Part shown: positions 1-6,355 of the stretch, one piece after another
Numbering within the stretch: the stretch's first letter is position 1
How the letters are laid out: each line of letters opens with the position of its first letter
Source: Pseudomonadota bacterium
Lineage (GTDB): Bacteria > Myxococcota_A > Polyangia > Polyangiales > Polyangiaceae
Assembly (NCBI GenBank): GCA_023418705.1
Contig: JAEZYZ010000158.1
Span: forward strand, 1 to 15,652
Direction of reading: 5' to 3'
DNA length: 15,652 bases
Position numbers and translations under genes: made by a program
Notes under the pieces: generated by a model
The model's input: only the letters and a program-made list of their open reading frames with translations
Databases searched by the model: none
What the model was told of the DNA's origin: nothing

Positions 1-654
1 GCGGCACCCCCGAGCGAAAACCCCGAGCCTGGCAGCGCCCGGTCGCCCGCGGCGCCCGCGAACACCCCTCCGAATCCCGCCCGCTCCGAGCAGATCGTCA
101 TCGCGGACCTGGAGTTGCCTCGAGGGCTCGCGTCGAGCGCCCCGGCCCAGCCTGGCATCCGCGTCGAAATGCGGGTGCAGCTCGCGGTCGATGTTGGCTC
201 GCTCGCCGCGCCTTCGCCCGGCGTGCTGGCGGGGCTCCAGGTCCAAGGGGGGCCCTGGATTCACGGGTTCGAAGCCGGGATTTCCTTGCCGCAGCGCATC
301 ACCGACTCGGGGAGGAGCGGGCGCTTTTTCTGGGGCCTGCTGGCGTTCCGTACCTGCCACGCCTACCCAGGGAAGGTGATTTCGGCGAGCCCGTGCCTGG
401 TCGCCGAGCTGCACGTGCTGCGTGGCAAGGGAGAAGATCTGGCGAAGGCCGAGGAGCGCTACGCCTGGATTCCACGAGCCGGGATCGGGCTCGAGCTGCG
501 GCGGAGCATCAGCCCCCGGGTGACCCTCGTCGCCTCCGGGTATCAAATGCTGGCGCCCTGGCGGCCCAGCTTCGTGGTCGGCGAGGCGGTCGTCTTCGAG
601 CCCTCCCTGCTGAGCGCCCGGCTTTCTGGGGGGGTCGAGCTCAGGCTACCATGA
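1..654 (+). CDS. Outer-membrane beta-barrel-like protein, C-terminal part (module A)
   Basis: The frame is open from the first base of the window, so the gene is cut at its 5' end. The visible part starts with a Pro/Ala/Ser-rich linker (about 30 residues). About 180 residues of alternating hydrophobic and polar strands follow, and the protein ends in a strand-like segment closing on Leu-Pro. The same layout appears in the complete paralogue at 3935-4885: Pro-rich linker, two Cys in the first half of the barrel, an LRG-G motif, and a stretch after S-R/S-P leading to an F-V turn. This one probably also has a signal peptide and a small periplasmic domain upstream. It lies 27 bases before the ECF sigma gene and probably shares its transcript. 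A role as a surface component of a signalling module is inferred from that pairing. No family name is recognised. Confidence 0.7.
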   Translation, partial: AAPPSENPEPGSARSPAAPANTPPNPARSEQIVIADLELPRGLASSAPAQPGIRVEMRVQLAVDVGSLAAPSPGVLAGLQVQGGPWIHGFEAGISLPQRITDSGRSGRFFWGLLAFRTCHAYPGKVISASPCLVAELHVLRGKGEDLAKAEERYAWIPRAGIGLELRRSISPRVTLVASGYQMLAPWRPSFVVGEAVVFEPSLLSARLSGGVELRLP

Positions 655-681
655 GCCCATGGGTCCGAGCTTTCACCGACT

Positions 682-1305
682 TTGCTTCACCGCTCGCCAG
701 CGGGTCTGGCCACTCAGGTTGATGTGACCTCTCGAGCGCTTCTTTCGACGGCGAGTGCGTTGCAGGACACGCACCAGCCGGGCGCCCTCCCGCTCGATTT
801 CGAGAGCGTCTACCACCTGTACGCCGCTTTCGTTTGGCGGTCGCTCGCGCGGCTCGGCGTGCCTTCCGAGCAGCTGGCCGATGCAACGCAGGACGTGTTC
901 TTGGTGGTCCACCGCCGCCTCGCGGCGTTCGAGGGTCGCTCCAGCCTGAAGACTTGGTTGTTTGGCATCGCGCTGCGCGTCGCGCGCGACGTCTCCCGGC
1001 GCGCTCGGCGCCGCCCGACGGAGCCGCTGCCCCCCGGCTTGCCCGCTGCCAGCACCGACTCTCCCTATGAGTCGGCGCTGCGCTCGGAAGCGGTCGGTCT
1101 GTTGTACCGACTGCTCGATCAACTCACGCCGGAGCAGCGCGCGGTGTTCGTGCTGGTGGAGCTCGAGCAGACGAGCATCTCGGAGGCGGCGGAGGCGGTG
1201 GGTGCCAATGTGCACACGGTCACCTCGCGGCTCCGGGCGGCGCGCAAGCAGTTCGAAGCGGCCCTGCGCCGCCACCAGATGCGTCACGAACGGAGGAGAC
1301 CATGA
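682..1305 (+). CDS. ECF-type RNA polymerase sigma-70 factor (module A)
   Basis: A group IV (ECF) sigma factor that would direct RNA polymerase to specific promoters. Region 2 runs from about residue 40 to 110 and includes DATQDVFLVVHRRL and the SSLKTWLFGIALRVAR segment. Region 4 runs from about residue 145 to 200, with LTPEQRAVFVLVELE followed by the helix-turn-helix ending in VHTVTSRLRAARK. The start is uncertain: TTG at 682, GTG at 724 and TTG at 760 are all in frame, and none has a strong ribosome binding site. Comparison with the module B sigma, which begins 13 residues before the equivalent Phe, favours a shorter protein. The stop overlaps the next start (ATGA at 1302-1305), which suggests translational coupling to the putative anti-sigma gene. 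Confidence 0.9.
   Translation: MLHRSPAGLATQVDVTSRALLSTASALQDTHQPGALPLDFESVYHLYAAFVWRSLARLGVPSEQLADATQDVFLVVHRRLAAFEGRSSLKTWLFGIALRVARDVSRRARRRPTEPLPPGLPAASTDSPYESALRSEAVGLLYRLLDQLTPEQRAVFVLVELEQTSISEAAEAVGANVHTVTSRLRAARKQFEAALRRHQMRHERRRP
1292..1297 (+). promoter_or_regulatory. Ribosome binding site of the coupled membrane partner gene
   Basis: GGAGGA lies 4 bases before the ATG at 1302, inside the end of the sigma gene. It fixes this start and supports coupled translation through the ATGA overlap. Confidence 0.75.
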
Positions 1306-2270
1306 GTCACGAGCTCGGGCCTGACGCGCAGGAGCTCATCCGTCGCGCGCTGTCGGAGGAAGCAGGTCCCAGCTCTGCCGAGCTCGATCGGATCCGCCGC
1401 GGGGTGCTCGGCGCGAGCTTGGCAGCGGCGGCGCTGACGGCCAGCACGAAGGCTGCAGCGTCCGGCAGCTGGAGCTCGGCGCTGCTCGGTGCCAAGCTCA
1501 CCGCGCCGATCGCGAGCGCGGTGGCTGCTGGATCGCTGATCGGCGTGGCCGCCGCGGTGGCGTCCTCGGTTTTGGGGTCCCCGGCGCCGCCAGGTGCGGA
1601 AATGCAGCTCGTTGCCCCCACGCCTGCAGCGGCAGGCGCCGGATCGCGAGGGCTGGAGCGTGGTGCGGTACCGCCGGCGCCACCGCCTTCAGCAGTCCCG
1701 CTGCCCGCGGAGCCCACGACGCCATCGAGCGGGCCGTCGGCGCCGCCGCCGTCCAGTCCGCCGATCTCCGAAGAACCCCAGCTGTCGCCCATCCCGGTGG
1801 AATCCTTGCCGACGGAGCCGCTCGCGGAGCCGCCGGTGGAGCCGGTGCGCCCGCGCGTGCGCGCTCCGGGCGCGCCGCCCAAGCCGACGCCGCGGGCAGA
1901 GCCGCCGCGGTCGCGAGCGCCGACCACGGGCAGCGCACCGAACAGCAGCGCACCGAACAGCAGCGCATCGAACAGCCGCGCATCGACGGCGGCGGGAGGT
2001 CTGGCGGCGGAGCTCGAGGTGCTGGAGCGGGTGCGCCGGGAGCTCCGGGCGGGCAGGGGAGCGCAGGCGCTCGCGCTGCTCGATCAAACCAGCGGCGGCG
2101 GGCAGCTGGGTGCCGAGCGGTTGGCCGCCGAGGTGTTCGCCGCTTGTCAGGCGGGGCGCACGGAGCGAGCGCGGCGCGCGGCCGAGCGTTTTCTGCGGCG
2201 CTACCCGGCGGGTGCGCTGGCGGCGCGCGTGCGGGCTTCCTGCGTCGAGCTGGACCGGGGGACGCCGTGA
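1302..2270 (+). CDS. Putative membrane anti-sigma factor with Pro-rich linker and TPR-like C-terminus (module A)
   Basis: A protein of 322 aa. A cytoplasmic N-terminus of about 60 residues precedes one membrane segment (about residues 66-92). A long Pro/Ser/Ala-rich linker (about 93-225) follows, then an Ala/Arg-rich helical C-terminus (about 232-318) with TPR-like helix pairs, including ERFLRRYPAGALAARVRASC. The ATG overlaps the sigma stop and is preceded by GGAGGA at 1292-1297. The position directly after an ECF sigma gene and the single-pass topology suggest an anti-sigma factor or a co-regulator. The N-terminus shows no H-x3-C-x2-C zinc anti-sigma motif, so this would be an atypical type. 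The paralogue at 5426-6319 has the same domain order. The function is inferred, not recognised from a named family. Confidence 0.8.
   Translation: MSHELGPDAQELIRRALSEEAGPSSAELDRIRRGVLGASLAAAALTASTKAAASGSWSSALLGAKLTAPIASAVAAGSLIGVAAAVASSVLGSPAPPGAEMQLVAPTPAAAGAGSRGLERGAVPPAPPPSAVPLPAEPTTPSSGPSAPPPSSPPISEEPQLSPIPVESLPTEPLAEPPVEPVRPRVRAPGAPPKPTPRAEPPRSRAPTTGSAPNSSAPNSSASNSRASTAAGGLAAELEVLERVRRELRAGRGAQALALLDQTSGGGQLGAERLAAEVFAACQAGRTERARRAAERFLRRYPAGALAARVRASCVELDRGTP
1932..1976 (+). repeat. Three 15-base tandem repeats coding for Ser-Ala-Pro-Asn-Ser
   Basis: The unit AGCGCACCGAACAGC occurs at 1932-1946 and 1947-1961. A third copy with one change (C to T) follows at 1962-1976, and a degenerate fourth starts at 1977. 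The unit is in frame and extends the linker of the putative anti-sigma protein by SAPNS repeats, so copy-number change would alter linker length without a frameshift. Confidence 0.9.
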
Positions 2271-2340
2271 CGTTTTGATCACGAAAACGCGGCGGGGCGG
2301 CCACTCAACGCTGTCGCCGGCAGAATCGAGGAAATGGAGG

Positions 2341-3204
2341 GTGGCTCACGTTCGCTCCAGCGGCTCCAAGCACAGGGAGCGCCGATCGAAGACGGGCGCC
2401 GGGCACCGCGGGACCTGGCTTCGCGCCTCGAACGTGCTGATGGTCGCGCTCGGGAGCGCGACGGGTTGCCACTTCGGCACCGAGCCGATCCCACTCGGCT
2501 ATGACACCCCGAGCTCCGGTGGCGCGTTCACGGATTTCGGGTCGGGCTCGGCCTACCCCCGCGCGGCGGGCGGAACTGGCGGGGGCTACGGCCCGGCCGT
2601 GGGCGGGATCGGGTCCGGCGGCAACGGCCTCTCACCGGGCGTGGCGGGAACAACAACGGTGGCCGGCGGGGGCGGCGCGAGCAGCCTCGGTGGCGCGAGC
2701 AGCCTCGGTGGGGGTGCCGGCGCCGAAACGCTGCCCGCTTGTGACGAGCCCCCCGATCCTGGTCCCTGCGACGCGCCTTCGACCCGCTATGCCTACGACC
2801 CGGCCGCGGGTTGCGTGGAGCTCGCCTACGGAGGCTGCGAAGGCAACGCCAACAACTTCCGGTCGATGGCCGACTGCATGGCGGCCTGCGCTTCGCTCGG
2901 ACCTGCGGTCGTGATCGAAGCGGACAGCTGCGCCGGTTTTGGTCGCCAGGTCACGACCAGTGAGAGCATGGCCTGGTTCTCCTTCTCCGGAACGTTCGCG
3001 AGCACCACTGCGGTCTGGGAGTGCGGGTGCCCCGAGCGGCCCGAGTACGTGATGACCTACACGCCGTCGTCACCGATACAGCTCCGCCTCTGTCACGACG
3101 ACCGCGCCGATCCGTGCGCGCTCTCGTGCTCCGACACGCTTGCTTATGACTTGGCTTCTGCCTATCAGGCGGCCGGCACGACGGAGGTCGTGTTCGCCGA
3201 CTGA
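2341..3204 (+). CDS. Lipoprotein with a Kunitz/BPTI-type domain
   Basis: A predicted lipoprotein of 287 aa. GTG at 2341 is chosen because GAGGA lies about 8 bases upstream; an in-frame TTG at 2275 is possible. A basic N-region and a short hydrophobic stretch end in SATGC, putting the lipidated Cys at about residue 43. A Gly/Ser/Thr-rich linker (about 60-130) follows, then a Kunitz domain at about residues 134-183. Its six Cys are spaced x8, x14, x7, x12, x3, with the hallmark YGGCEGNANNF. The residue after the second Cys (P1 in BPTI) is Asp, which argues against trypsin inhibition. About 100 further residues with six Cys are of unknown fold. The gene follows the module A membrane partner after 70 bases and may be the last gene of that operon. 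Confidence 0.88.
   Translation: MAHVRSSGSKHRERRSKTGAGHRGTWLRASNVLMVALGSATGCHFGTEPIPLGYDTPSSGGAFTDFGSGSAYPRAAGGTGGGYGPAVGGIGSGGNGLSPGVAGTTTVAGGGGASSLGGASSLGGGAGAETLPACDEPPDPGPCDAPSTRYAYDPAAGCVELAYGGCEGNANNFRSMADCMAACASLGPAVVIEADSCAGFGRQVTTSESMAWFSFSGTFASTTAVWECGCPERPEYVMTYTPSSPIQLRLCHDDRADPCALSCSDTLAYDLASAYQAAGTTEVVFAD
2674..2709 (+). repeat. 18-base tandem duplication in the lipoprotein linker
   Basis: GGCGCGAGCAGCCTCGGT occurs twice back to back (2674-2691 and 2692-2709). It duplicates Gly-Ala-Ser-Ser-Leu-Gly in the flexible linker between the lipid anchor and the Kunitz domain. Confidence 0.9.
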
Positions 3205-3267
3205 GGCCCTCTTCGCCCCTCGGTCCTCGATCAGTCTGCATTCGAGTGATGAAGGCCCCCCGTCCCT

Positions 3268-3288
3268 CCCATTCACGAACGGAATGGG
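3268..3288. repeat. Inverted repeat between modules A and B
   Basis: CCCATTC (3268-3274) and GAATGGG (3282-3288) form a perfect 7-base stem with a 7-base loop, 64 bases after the module A lipoprotein stop and 29 bases before the module B start. There is no T-run after it. It could end module A transcription or bind a regulator of module B; the sequence does not decide. Confidence 0.4.
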
Positions 3289-3317
3289 CCCGAGCCCAAC
3301 AGGAAGGCGGACAGGCC

Positions 3318-3935
3318 ATGAGCTGGATCTTTCGTGTAGCGGTGTTTGGTGGACTGGTGTTCGGGGCGGCGGCCTGCGAGGGGCAGAGCCCCATCGTCGG
3401 CGCGAGTGAAGCCGCGGAGCTCTCCGAGGAAGGACCGGATCTTTCTACGAGCGACGTCGGTGCTCCTTGTTTGCCAACGGTCGAATGGAACCCCGATTTC
3501 GCCGGGTACGGCGGCGTTGGCGAAGTAAACATCGACTTGGACACGCCATCCTGCCGGAGCAAAGTGTGCGTGGTGCACGACTTCCAGGGTCGAGTGAGCT
3601 GCCCCTACGGCCAAGCGGAGCCAAACACCGACTGCTTCCTTCCCGGGCTCGCCGCCAGCGTGAACGTTCCGGTCGAGCCGCAGCTCTTCCATCGGCCCCC
3701 CGAGGTCGCGTCCATCTGCAGCTGCCGCTGCGACGGACCGGGTCCGGGTCCGTTTTGCAGCTGTCCGGAGAGCATGGAGTGTGTGCACCTGGTCGACGAC
3801 CTCGGGCTAGGCTCGCGGCAGGAGACGGGCTCGTACTGCCTCTACGAAGGTTCTACGGTGGCCGCTGGCGCCGAGCCCGGTCCGGTGTGTGAACAAGGCA
3901 CCGAGCACGACTGCGGGAGCGCGCGGCCGTACTGA
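3318..3935 (+). CDS. Cys-rich lipoprotein, first gene of module B
   Basis: A predicted lipoprotein of 205 aa. ATG at 3318 gives a compact signal peptide ending in GAAAC (lipidated Cys at residue 20); AGGAAGG upstream is a plausible ribosome binding site, and an in-frame ATG at 3246 would add an unsuitable leader. The mature part is rich in Cys. It holds CRSKVCVVHDFQGRVSCPYG near the middle, then a dense cluster with CSCRCDG and CSCPESMECVHLV. This looks like a conserved secreted disulfide-rich domain seen in myxobacterial lipoproteins; I recall the pattern but no family name. The stop overlaps the next start as TGATG, so it is coupled to the barrel-like protein. A sensory or ligand-binding role is inferred from context only. 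Confidence 0.85.
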   Translation: MSWIFRVAVFGGLVFGAAACEGQSPIVGASEAAELSEEGPDLSTSDVGAPCLPTVEWNPDFAGYGGVGEVNIDLDTPSCRSKVCVVHDFQGRVSCPYGQAEPNTDCFLPGLAASVNVPVEPQLFHRPPEVASICSCRCDGPGPGPFCSCPESMECVHLVDDLGLGSRQETGSYCLYEGSTVAAGAEPGPVCEQGTEHDCGSARPY

Positions 3936-4885
3936 TGTGGCGCTGGGCGTGGATCGTGGCGCTGCTGCTCTGGTCGCTGCCGTCGAGGGCCGAAGCGGCG
4001 GTGCTGGTCGTCACCCGAGACGACGGCGCGCGCGCCTGCCCCGACGCGCCGAGCCTGGCCGCCGCGGTCAACGGCGTCGCCGGCCGCGCCGTGCTGGCGG
4101 CGAGCCCCGCTCCGGTGCTGGGCTCTTGGATTCGAGTGGAGCTGACCCGAACCTTCGAAGGCTACCGCGCCGCGATTCAGGTCAGCGGCGGCCGAGGCGG
4201 CAGCCGGGTCATCACCGACATCGGACCCGGGTGCGACAACCTGCGGGACGCCGTGGCGGTCGCGCTGGCGATCTTGCTCGATCCGGTGGCAGAAACCCCG
4301 ACGCCACAGCCGGCAGCGGTCGAGCCGCCGGCTCCTGCCGAGCGTGTGGCACGAGCGGCGCGGCAGACGCCGAGCTTTGGCGCCGAGGCGGCAGCGGGCA
4401 TGGCCATGGGGATCTTGCCCAACCCGAGGCCGGCGGTCGAGATCGGGGCTCGGTCACGGCTGCTGCCGCGATGGACTCTGAGCCTCGGTGGCACCTTGTT
4501 GGCGCTGGACCGCGCCGGTTCGAGCGCGGGCCAGGTCGAGCTCGGGCTCGCCTACGGCCAGCTGCGGAGCTGCTTGAGCGCCCCGACCGATGACCGCGCG
4601 ACCGCCTTCGAGCTGTGCGTGCAGCCAATGCTGGGCGCGCTGCGCGGCTCGGGCCAGGGCTTCGAGGTCGAGGGCAGCGAGACCTTGCTCTGGGCCGCGC
4701 TCGGCGGCGGCGCCGCCGCCATCCTGCCGCTGGCTCGCAGCTGGTCGCTGTCGTTTCGCGCGACGGCGCTGGCGCCGCTGGTGCACCACGGCTTCTCCGT
4801 CAGCATCGGCGGAGCGCAGCGACAAGTGTTCTCGACCCCACCGCTCGGCGGCTTGCTCACCTTCGGACTGATCTATGCGTCGTAG
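3935..4885 (+). CDS. Outer-membrane beta-barrel-like protein (module B)
   Basis: A protein of 316 aa with a clear Sec signal peptide (residues 1 to about 21, ending in SRAEA). A small periplasmic domain of about 95 residues follows, with two Cys (in RACPDAP and GPGCDNL). After a Pro/Ala-rich linker (about 117-145), the rest is a run of amphipathic beta strands that reads as an outer-membrane barrel and ends in GGLLTFGLIYAS. The C-terminal part is paralogous to the partial gene at 1-654. The start is one base inside the lipoprotein stop (TGATG) and the last 11 bases overlap the sigma gene, so it sits within a tightly coupled operon. It may expose the signalling module at the surface; no substrate can be read from the sequence. 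Confidence 0.82.
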   Translation: MWRWAWIVALLLWSLPSRAEAAVLVVTRDDGARACPDAPSLAAAVNGVAGRAVLAASPAPVLGSWIRVELTRTFEGYRAAIQVSGGRGGSRVITDIGPGCDNLRDAVAVALAILLDPVAETPTPQPAAVEPPAPAERVARAARQTPSFGAEAAAGMAMGILPNPRPAVEIGARSRLLPRWTLSLGGTLLALDRAGSSAGQVELGLAYGQLRSCLSAPTDDRATAFELCVQPMLGALRGSGQGFEVEGSETLLWAALGGGAAAILPLARSWSLSFRATALAPLVHHGFSVSIGGAQRQVFSTPPLGGLLTFGLIYAS

Positions 4886-5429
4886 CGCTACAGGGCCGGC
4901 CTCGGCGTCCTTCGAGCAGGTCTACCGCGACCACTTCGCCTTTGCCTGGCGAGCGCTTTCGCGGCTGGGTGTTCCCGAACGGGACCTCCCCGATGCGGTC
5001 CAGGACGTGTTCGTCGTCGTGCACAAGAAGCTGCCGGCGTTCGACTTCCGCCACCGGGTAAGCACCTGGATTTACGCCATCTGCCTTCGCGTCGCCAGCG
5101 ATCGGCGGCGCAGCGCGGCCGCGCGCCGCGAGGTGCAGTGTGAGCCCGCGCTCGACGAAGCTCGAGCCCAGGCCGATCCGGATGAACGTCGCCAGCTGCG
5201 TGCGCTGCTGGCGATCGGGCTGGACGCGTTGCCGCTGGAGCAGCGCGCCGTGTTCACCTTGTTCGAGCTCGACGGCAAGACGGGCGACGAGATCGCCGAG
5301 CTCTTGGCGATCCCCACCGCCACCGTGCACTCGCGGCTGCGCCTGGCGCGCATCGCCTTTCGGCGCGCCCTCGAGCGCGTCCGTGCCCGCGAGCGTTTCG
5401 ACGCGACGAAGACAGGAGGCCTTCCATGA
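4875..5429 (+). CDS. ECF-type RNA polymerase sigma-70 factor (module B)
   Basis: An ECF sigma factor of 184 aa. Region 2 (about residues 13-80) has FEQVYRDHFAFAWRALSRLG, DAVQDVFVVVHKKL and VSTWIYAICLRVASDRRR. Region 4 (about 115-170) has LPLEQRAVFTLFELDGKTGD and the recognition helix around TATVHSRLRLAR. The ATG at 4875 lies inside the end of the barrel gene (11-base overlap), and no better upstream start is available. The protein closely resembles the module A sigma at 682-1305 in both regions, for example RLGVP, QDVF and LEQRAVF/PEQRAVF, which indicates duplication. The TGA overlaps the next ATG (ATGA). Confidence 0.93.
   Translation: MRRSATGPASASFEQVYRDHFAFAWRALSRLGVPERDLPDAVQDVFVVVHKKLPAFDFRHRVSTWIYAICLRVASDRRRSAAARREVQCEPALDEARAQADPDERRQLRALLAIGLDALPLEQRAVFTLFELDGKTGDEIAELLAIPTATVHSRLRLARIAFRRALERVRARERFDATKTGGLP
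5414..5419 (+). promoter_or_regulatory. Ribosome binding site of the module B membrane partner gene
   Basis: AGGAGG lies 6 bases before the ATG at 5426, within the end of the sigma gene. It matches the equivalent site in module A and sets this start. Confidence 0.75.
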
Positions 5430-6319
5430 GCGATCCGCGACCCTGGGCCGAGCCGGCGAGCGATGCGACCGATCTCGAACGCGCCGTGCTGCAGGCGGAC
5501 GACGACGTCGCGATCCCTGCCGGCGCCCCCGACGAAGTCTGGCGGAAGCTCATCGCCACGTTGGGGCCTCCGCCGGGCGGCGGAGACGCCGGCGGGAGTG
5601 GTCCCGCTCCGAGCGGCCCCGATGCTGCCTCGGCGGCGGGTGGATCGGGGACCGCGGCGGGAGCGGCGTCGGCACCCTTTGCGACTGCGTTCACCGGCGC
5701 GGGCGTGGCGCTGGCCACAGCCAAGGCGTTCTTGGTGGGCAGCGGTGTCGGGGTGCTGTTGGCCACGGGCAGCAGCTTGGTGGGCGTCGACTCGGCGCCC
5801 AGCGCGCCCGTCGATGCGCTCGCGCCGGTCGTTGCGGCGCCCCCGGCGGCGCCAGCCCTCGCGACGGTGGCGTCGCTCCCCGCCACCGAGCCCGCTCCCG
5901 CCTCGACCGCGGCGCCCGCCAGCGTGCGCGTGCCAGCCGTTGCACGGCGCGCGCCCTCACGGGCGCCGCTCGAGCCACCGGGAGCTCCGGAGGCCGTCGC
6001 GGCGTTCCGACCGCCGGAGACCCCCGCGCGCGCCGATGCTTCCCGGAACAGCGCGCTCAAGCTCGAAGCCGATCTGATCCGCCGGGCGCGCGCCGAGCTG
6101 CGGCGTGGCGATGCCGTCTCCGCCATCGCGACGCTCGACCGGATCCGCTCGACGATCTCCCGCCCCCGCCTCTCAGAGGAACGCGAGGCGCTCGCCATCG
6201 AAGCGCTCCTGGTCAGCGGCCAGCGTGCCCGAGCGCGCGACCGCGCCCGCGCGTTTCAGCGCGCGTTTCCGGAGAGCCCGCACGGGGCTCGGTTGCGTTC
6301 CCTGCTCGCGGCCGAGTGA
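5426..6319 (+). CDS. Putative membrane anti-sigma factor with TPR-like C-terminus (module B)
   Basis: A protein of 297 aa with an acidic cytoplasmic N-terminus, then a Gly/Ser/Ala-rich stretch. One membrane segment spans about residues 97-119. A Pro/Ala-rich linker (about 120-205) and a helical C-terminus (about 208-297) follow, the latter starting at NSALKLEADLIRRARAELRR and ending in ARAFQRAFPESPHGARLRSL. That C-terminus aligns with the module A protein (RRELRAGRGAQALALLDQ against RAELRRGDAVSAIATLDR). No zinc-binding anti-sigma motif is visible. The ATGA overlap with the sigma gene and the topology make an anti-sigma role likely, but it is inferred. It is the last gene of the module B operon; the next gene is convergent, 36 bases away. 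Confidence 0.82.
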   Translation: MSDPRPWAEPASDATDLERAVLQADDDVAIPAGAPDEVWRKLIATLGPPPGGGDAGGSGPAPSGPDAASAAGGSGTAAGAASAPFATAFTGAGVALATAKAFLVGSGVGVLLATGSSLVGVDSAPSAPVDALAPVVAAPPAAPALATVASLPATEPAPASTAAPASVRVPAVARRAPSRAPLEPPGAPEAVAAFRPPETPARADASRNSALKLEADLIRRARAELRRGDAVSAIATLDRIRSTISRPRLSEEREALAIEALLVSGQRARARDRARAFQRAFPESPHGARLRSLLAAE

Positions 6320-6355
6320 GCTCGGCGTCGGTGAAATGGGGCGCAGATCGTCGGC

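Noticed and set aside
651..722. Short ATG frame overlapping the barrel stop before the module A sigma gene
   Set aside because: Only 23 codons before the stop, no support as a protein; possibly just chance.
1594..2340. Long upstream extension of the Kunitz lipoprotein frame
   Set aside because: It overlaps the membrane partner gene and is Arg-rich shadow sequence; GTG 2341 with GAGGA upstream and a signal peptide is a better start.
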